Source: Rapidithrix thailandica (GTDB taxonomy: Bacteria > Bacteroidota > Bacteroidia > Cytophagales > Flammeovirgaceae). From it: 23,750 nt of DNA. The notes beneath the pieces are model-generated. The model saw only the letters and a list, made by a program, of their open reading frames with translations. It did not search any database and was not told the origin of the DNA. The stretch lies in contig NZ_JBDKWZ010000032.1 of assembly GCF_039710355.1 (NCBI RefSeq), positions 1 through 23,750 of the forward strand, given 5' to 3'. Within the stretch, counting starts at the first letter, position 1, and each line of letters opens with the position of its first letter. Below are positions 1-8,450 of the stretch, piece after piece. The position numbers were made by a program, and so were the translations under genes.

Positions 1-1
1 G

Positions 2-770
2 GCGCTTCACCAGGCGGTGAGCTCTATCCAGAAGGGGGACTGTGAGCAGGCCTTGGCCGGAGGGATCAATGCGATCCTGACGCCATCCTTATACCTGGCG
101 TTTGACCATGTGGGGATGCTGAGTCCGGAGGGCCGTTGCAAGGCATTTTCCTCGGAGGCTGAGGGTTTTGGCCGTGGGGAAGGCGGAGGCATGGTGCTGT
201 TAAAACCGCTGTCCAAAGCCTTGTCGGAGGGAGACCATATCTACGGGGTGATCCGGGGGAGTGCGGTAAACCACGGAGGACGTTCGAGTTCGTTGACGGC
301 ACCGAACCCGGAAGCGCAGAGTGAGGTGGTGTACACAGCCTACGAACGTTCGGGCCTGGACCCTCGCCGTGTAGGGTACATCGAAGCGCACGGTACGGGG
401 ACGAGCCTGGGCGACCCGATCGAAGTGACGGGCTTGAAGAAAGCCTTCGGGCAGTTGTACCGCGAGCATGGGTACGATCCGGCGAGTGGTCGTTGCGGTA
501 TCGGTACGGTGAAGACGAACATCGGCCATTTGGAGACGGCAGCGGGGATAGCGGGTCTGTTGAAAGTGCTGCTATCGATGAAGTACGACAAGCTACCGAA
601 ACTGGTTCATTTTAAGGAACAGAACCCGTACCTGAGCCTCTCGGGGAGTCCATTTTACTTCCAGTCGGAGACAGGTGGATGGCCAAGGGAGGAAGGACAA
701 GCCCCGGTGGCGGGGATCAGCTCCTTTGGTTTCGGCGGGGTGAATGCGCATGTGGTGGTGGAAGGGTACC
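2..770 (+). other. KS1 ketosynthase domain, C-terminal part
   Basis: Elongating beta-ketoacyl synthase lacking its N-terminal half because of the window edge; the active-site Cys lies just upstream. Both catalytic histidines are visible: His of HGTGT at 389-391 and His of NIGHLE at 527-529. The domain closes with the usual SSFGFGGVNAHV signature. Its codon use is G+C-rich, unlike the rest of this gene. Confidence 0.93.
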
Positions 771-3700
771 CGGCGGAGACGGAGCCCACCCCGGAGAGCC
801 ATTTGCCCCAGTTGATCGTACTCTCAGCAAAAAATAAGGACAGGCTGAGAGCGTATGCTTTGAACCTTATGGGTTTCCTAGAGCAAAATGCTACTCATAG
901 TAGTTTGTCATCAGCATCAATAAACGAATTATCAGCCATCGAAAATAAGCTCAGTACCTATGTAGCAAACTTATTGGATGTTTCGAAAAAAGATGTATGT
1001 CTTACGGATACGTTTGAAGAGCAGGGAACGGATGTGGTAAAAGGCAAACAATTGATTCAACGAATCAAGGAGGGTTTAGCGATTGATTTATCCTTTAATG
1101 ATCTGGTCCGTTATGATACATTAAGCACTCTGGCCAAATATTGTTATGAGGTTCAAGCTCAACAAAAAGGTATTGAAGTTGATTGGTTAAAAGAGTCGGA
1201 TAATCCGGCCCTCCCATCAGAAAATTCCCAAACCTTACAGGAAATTGCATATACTTTGCAAATAGGAAGGGAGGAATTTTCTAACAGGCTGGCCATCGTG
1301 GCAAAAAGCATTTCTGAACTGTACTCAACACTCAAGGCTTATTTAAGACAAGAGGAGGCGGAATACTATACGGGGGAAGTGGGAAGTGGCAATACCGAAA
1401 CCGTATTTGTTGAGAAAGCCGAACTAAGTGCTTTGGTACAAAAAGAGGACTTGTCACAGATAGCGCAGTATTGGGTAGAAGGTAAGAAAATCAGATGGAA
1501 ATTATTGCACTCGAATAAGGTTGCGCGGGTCTCCTTACCTACTTACCCTTTTGCTAAAGACACGTATTGGGTGAAGGGAACTGCTGAAAATCAATTGAAT
1601 ACGCAATCAGCTATACCAAAACTTACCCCATTGCTGGATCAGAATAACTCTGTTCTTGGCAAGCATTCGTACCGTAAACATTTGACGGAAGTCGATACTT
1701 ATATGAAAGATCATGTGATTAATGGTCAGATGGTACTACCCGGTGTTGTATACCTTGAAATGGCCCGTATGGCGGCCGAGCTAGCATGCCCCGGAGAAAA
1801 AGTACTTGAAATGGCTCATGTTACATGGGTAAAAACACTGTCACTCGACAAGCATACAAGCAGGGAGATTGATACCGAACTTCGCCTTGAAAAGAATAAG
1901 CTAACCTGGAAAATTTCGGAAGATATGGTTTTTGCACAAGGTGAGTTGAAGACAGGACAATACTTATATGCGGGTCCGAATGTGGCAGTGGATGTGGACA
2001 GAGAGAAAAGAGCTTTGCAAAAACAGATGAACCGTGAAGCTTTTTATCAGCGTTTTGAAGAAGGGGGCTTTAAATATGGCAAAATGTTTACCCCCTTACA
2101 ACAGGTGTATTATGATGAACATACAGCTCTGGCCTATGTAGAAGTTCCTGATTCCTTAAAAGGTGATTTTTCTCACTATGTTTTGCATCCGTCTATAATG
2201 GAGGGAAGCCTTCAGACAGCAGGTCTTCTGGCTAATCTTCATCAGCCGATAGGATCACCTTATATTCCGTACGAAATCGCTTCTTTGAAAATTTACCGCA
2301 AGTTGGAAAAGGCTAGTTGGGTGCTGGCTATTGAAAAAACGAAATCCGAAACATCCGCTAATAGTAAGAAATACGATTTACAAATTCTCAATGACCGAGG
2401 AGAACTTTGTATTGAAATTCATGACTATACCGTAAAGCAATTTAAGTTCAAAAAAGACGAGCACAACAACAATGTATTTGTCAAAAGGTGGGAACCTGTT
2501 CAAGCTCTCTCAAAGGAAAGTCATAAATCACAGCATGTCCTTTGTTTTGCTGATAGCCAAAGGTTTGAGGATATCCGGAGGCATATTAACGAAACGCATG
2601 GAACGGTAAAAACAACCTTGGTGAAGAGCGGAGCCGGTTTTGACTATGTGAATGGTCAGTACACCGTAAATATGCAAAGTAAAGCCGATATAGACCGTTT
2701 AGTTTCCATCCTATATAAGGATTCTCCATCAGTGCCTGACACCATCGTTTGGGATTTTGAAAGGGTGAGGACTTCCTTCGCTACGGGTGAACAGACTTAT
2801 ATCAATGAAATGAGCCCTGTGTTTTCTTTTACACAAGCACTGCTCAACCAAAGAAGTAAAGGTACTATTCTACAAATATTTATGGACACCTCAACTCCCG
2901 GGTTAGAGGCACTGTCATCTTTTGGTAAGAGTATTACTTTAGAGAATAAATACTTAAGATTTAAAACCATAGCGATTGATAGCCATACCGATGCAGGGCA
3001 TATCGTCTCGTCAGAGTGTGTGGGTTATGCGGATGCTCAAATCCGTTATAGAGGAGGAAAGAGGTACCGGAGCGTATGGGACCGGATGTTGAGCGGTCAT
3101 AGTTATGAGTGGAAGCACCATGCCGTATATGTGATCACAGGAGGAAATGGAGGGGTTGCCCGGGAGCTACTTAAACGTTTGGCTCCGTCTAAACCCAAAA
3201 TAGTGATGATCGGGCGCAACCCTGTGAAACCTGAGCTGCAATCAATGATTGAGCATGAACAAGGAGAGTGTACCTACTTGCAAGCTGATGTAACGGATAA
3301 AAAAGCAATGGGTCAGGCATTGCAAAATGTAAGACGGCAGTATGGGGAAATCAACGGAATCTTTCACTGTGCAGGAATAACCAACGATGCGCTTTTAAAA
3401 AACACAAGTTGGCCGGAGTTTAAAGAGATTTTGTCAGCCAAAACCACAGGCACACTGGTACTGGATGAACTTACACAGTCAGACCCTCTCGATTTCTTTG
3501 TCTTGTTTTCTTCTATTAGCTCCGTATTGGGAAATGCCGGTCAAGCTGCTTATGCCTATGCCAATGGATTTATGGATGCTTATGCTGATTACCGGAATCA
3601 GCTCGTCATAAAACAACAACGGCAAGGGAAAAGCGTAGCCATCAACTGGCCGCTTTGGCAAGAGGGTGGTATGCAAATAAATACAGAACGGCTTGCCCTT

Positions 3701-6700
3701 TTGAAAAACAGTATAGGGGCTGTGCCAATGGCCTCAACATGGGCTTGGCAATCGCTTTCCCAAATATTGGCTTCGGACGAATCACAGGCATTTGTATGGT
3801 CGGGAAATGTTGAAAAAGTACTTCCGCTTTTAAAGGGACTTCCCATTGAACCGGAGATGACGGATATATCTGTCGGTAAGAACCCTGAAGACCTGGAGGC
3901 TAACCTGGAAAAAGCGATTGCTCAATTACTGGAAATTATTTCCAAAATAACGCTGATTGGTAAAGAACAACTCTCTACAACAACATTGTTGGATGATTAT
4001 GGGCTTGATTCGATTACGCTTACGGAACTGGCAAACGAAATCAATCAACGGTGGAAGCTTGAGATCACCCCGACTTTTTTCTTTGAAATTAACCCTTTGA
4101 ATATCGAAGAATTGGCCAACTATTTACTTCAGAAGTTCGGGGCACAAATGGTAAAGAATACCTCTGAAATTGAGAGTATCTCTGTAGAAGAAGAAAGGAA
4201 TGTTAAGAGTGTAAAAGAACCGGGTGGAGAGCGTACCGTTCAAGAAGTTCAAAACGAGGAAGGAAAGAGCGATACAGGATATGAACCGGTCGCGATAGTG
4301 GGCATGGCAGGAGTAATGCCTGGGTCCGGTGACCTTGATCAGTTTTGGAATCATCTGAAAGCAGGGCAAGATCTTGTTACTGAGATTCCGCTCGATCGTT
4401 GGGATTGGCGCGATTACTATGGCGATCCTTCCAAAGAGCCCAATACGTCACTAAGCAAATGGGGGGCTTTTATGTCAGGCATCGACCATTTTGATGCGGA
4501 GTTTTTCAATATCTCCCCAAGTGAAGCCAAATACATGGACCCGCAGCAGCGTATTGCCCTTCAGATAATCTGGAAAACCATGGAAAATGCCGGTTATAAA
4601 CCTTCGAGTTTTAATGGCTCCCGTACGGCACTTTATTTAGGGGTTTCTAACATGGACTATGCGGAATTGCTGGAAAGTATGCCTGCCAGTAGTTACGGAA
4701 TGACAGGGAATAACCGACCTTTCATCGTCAACCGGATTTCTTATTTACTCAACTTAAGAGGAGCGAGCGAACCGATAGATACCCTTTGCTCCAGTTCTTT
4801 GGTGGCTGTAGACCGGGCCATCCAGGATCTTCATAATGGCACTTGCGATCAGGCCATCGCAGCGGGGATCAATGTAATCATTACCCCAAGATTGCACCTC
4901 AACTATAGCGCTGCGAATATGCTGAGCGTAGAAGGCAAGTGCAAAACCTTTGACAAAAGCGCTAATGGATTTGTAAGGGGCGAGGGAGTAGCCGCTTTGT
5001 TGCTAAAACCTCTCGACAAAGCTGAAGCAGATGGTGATTATATATATGGCGTGATACGAGGTAGTGCAGTGAATCATGGAGGGCTTGCCAAATCCATTAC
5101 AGCGCCCAACGTAAACGCCCAGGCAGAAGTCGTAGCCGAGGCCTATACCAAAGGAGGGATATCACCGGATACAATTACCTACATCGAGGCGCATGGTACG
5201 GGTACGGCCTTAGGAGATCCGACAGAGATTAACGGGCTTAAAAAGGCGTTTGAGATACTTTACCGTCAGCAAGGTAAGAGTATGTCCCGTCAGAATTACT
5301 GTGCCCTTGGTTCGGTGAAGACAAACATTGGCCATTTGGAATCGGGCGCGGGCATCGCAGGGTTGGTAAAAGTATTGTTAGCGATGCAGCATAAACAAAT
5401 ACCTGCAAGCTTGCATATACATGAACAAAATCCGTATATAGATCTGAAAGGTTCCCCGTTTTACCTTGCCAAGGAAACTCATCCTTGGAAAAATTTAGAA
5501 GAGCATGGGCGGTTGATTCCCCTTCGGGCCGGCATTAGTTCCTTTGGTGCAGGAGGGGTGAATGCCCATGTGCTTGTGGAGGAGTACAGGAGACAAAAAC
5601 ATCCTGTTCGTTTAGAGGCTTCCGGCCCATTGGTATTTGTGCTTTCGGCCAAAAATGAAAATCAGTTAAAAACCTATGCTTCCGAAGTAAAAGAATACCT
5701 GAGTGGCAGGTATGGCAAAGACGATATCTATGATATTGTTTACACCATGTCGATGGGCAGGGATGCTATGGAAGCAAGGTGTGCGATTATCATTGAAGGT
5801 ATTGAGGAACTTGTAGAAAAACTCGAAGCCGTAGCCTCGGGAGTATGGCAAACCGAAGCTGTGTTTGTACAAATCAATGAGGAAAATAGCAAGCCGGCTC
5901 GACTTGACAGCGCACCGGTAGAATTAAAAGAGCAGGTTAATCACTGGGTCACAGGCGGGGAATTATTGTGGGATATCACCCGCATCCAAACTGCCAAGAG
6001 AATACCTTTGCCTACGTATCCGTTTGAAAAACAACGTCATTGGATTAAAACCGGCCAAATACAAAAGCCAGTAATTCCAAAACCAAAAAGCGTACAAGCA
6101 TTTACCATAATGGATCAAGCCGTAAACGGTCATGATCGATTTATTATACAATTGTCTGCCCATGGAGCCTATATAAAAGATCATACAATCAATGGACAAA
6201 TCATTGTTCCGGGAGTATTGTATATGGAAATGATCCGTGCCTGTGCGGAATTGGCCAGGCAAAAAGCAGTCAATACCTTAAAAGACCTGACTTGGTATCA
6301 GCCCATACTATTTGAAGAACAGGTCCGCCAGAACGTGTCAATCCTACTGAAAGACACTCAAACAGGCATGAAGTATGAAATTGCTTCCGGTGAAAAAGAG
6401 AATAAAATAATCCATTGCCAGGGTAGTTTGGGCTTTGACCCGGTAGTTTCAAATTTTTCAATTGATATAAAAGCCCTACAAGCTAGATGTCATGTGCAGT
6501 ATGACAATAGCGCGCTCTATCAAAAATTTGCGGAAAGAGGATTTGACTATGGGGAAAACCTTAAAGCCATAGAACAGCTTTGGGTGGGTGAAGACATTGC
6601 GCTGGTAGCCTTGCGGATACCTGCCGAAGACAATGCCCACGTATTTCATCCTGCCATACTCGATGGTGCGTTACAGGCTTTAATTCAGTTTGATACGGAA

Positions 6701-6982
6701 GAAGGCAATGCTCAAAATTACTTGCCCTTTTCTGTGGATAGTTTTGAGTTTTATCAAAAGTTTCCCGAAGTATGCTATGCTTATATCAGCAAACATCCGG
6801 GAGGCGGTGATAGGCACCTAATTAAAAAATACGATATCACCATTGCAGATACATCGGGCAAGCCAATAGCCTGTATGCAGGGCTTTGCCAAAAAGCTCAT
6901 CAACCCTACCAATGGGGTAGATACAATTGCCGGTGATGATTGGGAATTGATGATCTATACCAATGAATATGAGGCTCTTTGA
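2..6982 (+). CDS. Trans-AT polyketide synthase, 5' partial (KS-[ACP-like]-DH-KR-ACP-KS-DH)
   Basis: Multimodular PKS subunit with no integrated AT. The reading frame is open from base 2, and its first residues (ALHQAV) are those that normally follow the KS active-site Cys. The true start and KS1 N-terminus therefore lie upstream, and the GTG at 17 is not a real start. Domain order by nucleotide: KS1 C-terminal part 2-770; KS linker 771-1573 with an inserted ACP-like domain 920-1153; DH1 1616-2445; KR1 2476-3840; ACP1 3900-4140; KS2 4280-5593; linker to 6046; DH2 6098-6905. The protein stops at TGA 6980-6982 just after the DH-KR linker, so the second module has no KR or ACP here; the next gene supplies them. 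The function (chain elongation and beta-carbon processing) is secure from the motifs; the product is unknown. Confidence 0.95.
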   Translation, partial: ALHQAVSSIQKGDCEQALAGGINAILTPSLYLAFDHVGMLSPEGRCKAFSSEAEGFGRGEGGGMVLLKPLSKALSEGDHIYGVIRGSAVNHGGRSSSLTAPNPEAQSEVVYTAYERSGLDPRRVGYIEAHGTGTSLGDPIEVTGLKKAFGQLYREHGYDPASGRCGIGTVKTNIGHLETAAGIAGLLKVLLSMKYDKLPKLVHFKEQNPYLSLSGSPFYFQSETGGWPREEGQAPVAGISSFGFGGVNAHVVVEGYPAETEPTPESHLPQLIVLSAKNKDRLRAYALNLMGFLEQNATHSSLSSASINELSAIENKLSTYVANLLDVSKKDVCLTDTFEEQGTDVVKGKQLIQRIKEGLAIDLSFNDLVRYDTLSTLAKYCYEVQAQQKGIEVDWLKESDNPALPSENSQTLQEIAYTLQIGREEFSNRLAIVAKSISELYSTLKAYLRQEEAEYYTGEVGSGNTETVFVEKAELSALVQKEDLSQIAQYWVEGKKIRWKLLHSNKVARVSLPTYPFAKDTYWVKGTAENQLNTQSAIPKLTPLLDQNNSVLGKHSYRKHLTEVDTYMKDHVINGQMVLPGVVYLEMARMAAELACPGEKVLEMAHVTWVKTLSLDKHTSREIDTELRLEKNKLTWKISEDMVFAQGELKTGQYLYAGPNVAVDVDREKRALQKQMNREAFYQRFEEGGFKYGKMFTPLQQVYYDEHTALAYVEVPDSLKGDFSHYVLHPSIMEGSLQTAGLLANLHQPIGSPYIPYEIASLKIYRKLEKASWVLAIEKTKSETSANSKKYDLQILNDRGELCIEIHDYTVKQFKFKKDEHNNNVFVKRWEPVQALSKESHKSQHVLCFADSQRFEDIRRHINETHGTVKTTLVKSGAGFDYVNGQYTVNMQSKADIDRLVSILYKDSPSVPDTIVWDFERVRTSFATGEQTYINEMSPVFSFTQALLNQRSKGTILQIFMDTSTPGLEALSSFGKSITLENKYLRFKTIAIDSHTDAGHIVSSECVGYADAQIRYRGGKRYRSVWDRMLSGHSYEWKHHAVYVITGGNGGVARELLKRLAPSKPKIVMIGRNPVKPELQSMIEHEQGECTYLQADVTDKKAMGQALQNVRRQYGEINGIFHCAGITNDALLKNTSWPEFKEILSAKTTGTLVLDELTQSDPLDFFVLFSSISSVLGNAGQAAYAYANGFMDAYADYRNQLVIKQQRQGKSVAINWPLWQEGGMQINTERLALLKNSIGAVPMASTWAWQSLSQILASDESQAFVWSGNVEKVLPLLKGLPIEPEMTDISVGKNPEDLEANLEKAIAQLLEIISKITLIGKEQLSTTTLLDDYGLDSITLTELANEINQRWKLEITPTFFFEINPLNIEELANYLLQKFGAQMVKNTSEIESISVEEERNVKSVKEPGGERTVQEVQNEEGKSDTGYEPVAIVGMAGVMPGSGDLDQFWNHLKAGQDLVTEIPLDRWDWRDYYGDPSKEPNTSLSKWGAFMSGIDHFDAEFFNISPSEAKYMDPQQRIALQIIWKTMENAGYKPSSFNGSRTALYLGVSNMDYAELLESMPASSYGMTGNNRPFIVNRISYLLNLRGASEPIDTLCSSSLVAVDRAIQDLHNGTCDQAIAAGINVIITPRLHLNYSAANMLSVEGKCKTFDKSANGFVRGEGVAALLLKPLDKAEADGDYIYGVIRGSAVNHGGLAKSITAPNVNAQAEVVAEAYTKGGISPDTITYIEAHGTGTALGDPTEINGLKKAFEILYRQQGKSMSRQNYCALGSVKTNIGHLESGAGIAGLVKVLLAMQHKQIPASLHIHEQNPYIDLKGSPFYLAKETHPWKNLEEHGRLIPLRAGISSFGAGGVNAHVLVEEYRRQKHPVRLEASGPLVFVLSAKNENQLKTYASEVKEYLSGRYGKDDIYDIVYTMSMGRDAMEARCAIIIEGIEELVEKLEAVASGVWQTEAVFVQINEENSKPARLDSAPVELKEQVNHWVTGGELLWDITRIQTAKRIPLPTYPFEKQRHWIKTGQIQKPVIPKPKSVQAFTIMDQAVNGHDRFIIQLSAHGAYIKDHTINGQIIVPGVLYMEMIRACAELARQKAVNTLKDLTWYQPILFEEQVRQNVSILLKDTQTGMKYEIASGEKENKIIHCQGSLGFDPVVSNFSIDIKALQARCHVQYDNSALYQKFAERGFDYGENLKAIEQLWVGEDIALVALRIPAEDNAHVFHPAILDGALQALIQFDTEEGNAQNYLPFSVDSFEFYQKFPEVCYAYISKHPGGGDRHLIKKYDITIADTSGKPIACMQGFAKKLINPTNGVDTIAGDDWELMIYTNEYEAL
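771..1573 (+). other. KS1-DH1 linker, enlarged by an insert
   Basis: Trans-AT type post-KS linker. It starts with an LSAKNKDRLRAY helix and ends with LPTYPFAKDTYW. The segment that normally follows at once (TLQEIAYTLQIGRE here) is displaced by an insert of roughly 80-100 residues. The linkers after KS2, KS3, KS4 and KS5 lack this insert. Confidence 0.85.
920..1153 (+). other. ACP-like domain lacking the phosphopantetheine Ser
   Basis: Residues from INELSAIENKLSTY to KYCYEV follow the carrier-protein pattern: helix 1, LLDVSKKDV, DTFEEQG, a helix-2 region, then IDLSFNDLVRYDTLSTLAKY. At the position of the modified Ser in a G-x-D-S motif the sequence reads GTDVV; the codon at 1034-1036 is GTG (Val). 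The domain therefore cannot carry a phosphopantetheine arm and is probably structural or a docking surface. The fold is assigned by eye from the motif pattern and from comparison with ACP1 of the same protein. Confidence 0.72.
1616..2445 (+). other. DH1 dehydratase domain with catalytic Asp replaced by Glu
   Basis: Double-hotdog dehydratase. The first motif is intact (DHVINGQMVLPG; His codon 1712-1714). The second motif, normally HPALLDGALQ, reads HPSIMEGSLQ: the catalytic Asp is Glu (GAG, 2201-2203) while the Gln is kept. It may be inactive or slow, which would leave a beta-hydroxyl if KR1 works. Confidence 0.85.
2476..3840 (+). other. KR1 ketoreductase domain
   Basis: NADPH-dependent beta-ketoreductase. 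A structural subdomain (from about 2476) precedes the catalytic Rossmann part (from about 3121). The nucleotide-binding motif reads TGGNGGVA, with Ala in place of the last Gly of TGGxGGxG. The catalytic Lys (SAKTTG), Ser (FSSISS) and Tyr (tat 3551-3553, AYAYAN) are present. Asp in ITNDALL occupies the B-type stereo-motif position, predicting a D-configured alcohol. Confidence 0.88.
3900..4140 (+). other. ACP1 acyl carrier protein domain
   Basis: Canonical carrier domain with DDYGLDSITLTEL; the phosphopantetheine Ser codon is TCG 4010-4012. The helix-3 region ITPTFFFE is typical of trans-AT ACPs. It carries the product of the KS1 module to KS2. Confidence 0.93.
4280..5593 (+). other. KS2 ketosynthase domain
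   Basis: Complete elongating KS. It starts at YEPVAIVGMAG; the active-site Cys is TGC 4787-4789 in DTLCSSSL, with HGTGT His at 5192-5194 and NIGH His at 5333-5335. The region GMTGNNRPFIVNRISY resembles KSs that accept beta-hydroxy-type chains rather than enoyl chains, which would agree with a defective DH1 (weak inference from remembered family patterns). Confidence 0.93.
6098..6905 (+). other. DH2 dehydratase domain
   Basis: Complete dehydratase with canonical motifs: DHTINGQIIVPG (His codon 6182-6184) and HPAILDGALQ (Asp codon 6662-6664). It should dehydrate the beta-hydroxyl formed by the KR at the start of the next gene. The protein ends about 25 residues after this domain. Confidence 0.92.
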
Positions 6983-7060
6983 TTTGACCATAAAACAGCA
7001 TTCACCAATTGCAATGGCAGCTTGGCATAATACCAAATTTTAGTTAATACACTAAAAGAG
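6983..7060 (+). other. 78-bp spacer between split-module halves
   Basis: The spacer is A+T-rich. Both flanking genes share one reading frame. Stops in that frame are TGA 6980-6982 and TAA 7028-7030; from 7031 the frame is open into the second gene. AAAAGAG directly abuts the ATG at 7061, so there is no properly spaced Shine-Dalgarno. I see no terminator or convincing promoter. Confidence 0.8.
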
Positions 7061-8450
7061 ATGAATATGACAACCAACAAATGGAATCACTACATTCTTG
7101 TAATTTCCTATCAATCAGATTTTGTCAGAAAGCTTAGGCAATGGGCACAGACTCCTGTAGTGGAAGTGGAGCCGGGGTTGGAGTTTGAACAAAAAGGCGA
7201 AAAAAAATACGGTGTGCCTCCCACAGAAGAAGGCTTTTCACGATTGTTTGAAACTTTGGGAGGAGTACCTGATATACTCATTAACTATCATGTTTTGGAT
7301 GAAGCCGGGTGGAATGTTGCAAAGACAAATCAGTTACTTGAAAATACCTATCACCAATCATTGAACCTGGTAAAAGCGATTATCAAACAAAAGCCTTCCA
7401 ATGTGGTGAAGTGGCTTTATAGCTACTCTTATACTCCTGAAAATTCCTTTTTAAGACCGTTTTATTCGGCTGTAAATGGGCTGATTCGCACTTTGCATAT
7501 AGAGTTTCCTGCGGTACATGGCCTATGTGTTGAGTTAAATAACCCTACAGAATATAAAACAAACGTAGTGGCGGCCGATGCTGAAATTATCACCGAATGC
7601 CTTGAACAGGAATGGGACAGAAAGCTTACGGAATTACGGTATCACAATGGTCAGAAGCATCAAAGGCGATTGACTAAGGTAAAAGAATTGGAAGGTGATA
7701 AGGCGACAGCTTCACTTCGTAATGAGGGGGTGTACCTTATTACAGGGGGCTTGGGTGGAATCGGGGCGATTATTTCGAAGTATTTAGCCAATCAATTGAG
7801 CCGTCCCACATTGATCCTGACAGGAAGAACCGCGCTGGACCAGGAGCGGAATGATGCATTGAATACCCTTCGATCCACCAATGCTAAAGTGGAATATATC
7901 CAGGCAGATGTAACTGCTGAAGAACAAGTTGAGCAGATACTTGGCGAGGTGAAAAAACAGTACGGGGGCCTCAATGGGATTATTCATTGTGCAGGGATAT
8001 TGAAAGACAATTTTATTATTAAAAAATCAAAAGTTGAGTCGAATGAGGTAATCGCCCCCAAAGTGTATGGAACAATGCTGTTGGACGATTATACAGCTCA
8101 GGAACCTCTGGACTTTTTCCTTTTGTTTTCGTCTATTTCCGGGGTGATGGGTAACCTGGGTCAGGTAGATTATGCCTATGCCAATAGCTTTTTAAACAAC
8201 TTTTCGGAAGAGCGTAATGCTCTGCAAAAACAGGGGTTGCGGCAAGGGAAAACGGTAGCCATAAGCTGGCCGCTATGGTCGAACGGAGGCATGAAGCTGG
8301 ATCAGACGCATTTGGATTCCTTGAAAAGCAATCTGGGCATGGTGCCTATTACAGACCAGGAAGGAGTTGCAATTTTTGAAAAGGCCTTGCAATCAAACGT
8401 ATCTCAGTTTATGGTGATGAAAGGGCAAGCTGAAAAGATCGCTCAACTTG
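7061..8450 (+). other. KR2 ketoreductase domain at protein N-terminus
   Basis: Complete KR. The structural subdomain starts within the first residues, followed by the NADPH motif TGGLGGIG at residues 228-235, Lys in IAPKVYG, Ser in FSSISG, and Tyr371 in DYAYANSF. Asp in GILKDNFI predicts a B-type KR. It acts in trans with KS2-DH2 of the upstream protein. Confidence 0.93.

Noticed and set aside
17..216. GTG at 17 as the start of the first gene
   Set aside because: The frame is open from base 2, and the upstream residues continue the KS active-site region, so the gene starts before the window.
771..1573. Integrated acyltransferase in a KS linker
   Set aside because: No GHSxG active-site motif or AT-length segment. 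The extra sequence is ACP-like, and the other linkers are of normal trans-AT length.
6980..7060. Stop-codon readthrough or selenocysteine at TGA 6980 fusing CDS 1 and CDS 2
   Set aside because: A second in-frame stop (TAA 7028-7030) follows, and no recoding signal is evident. Separate proteins are simpler.
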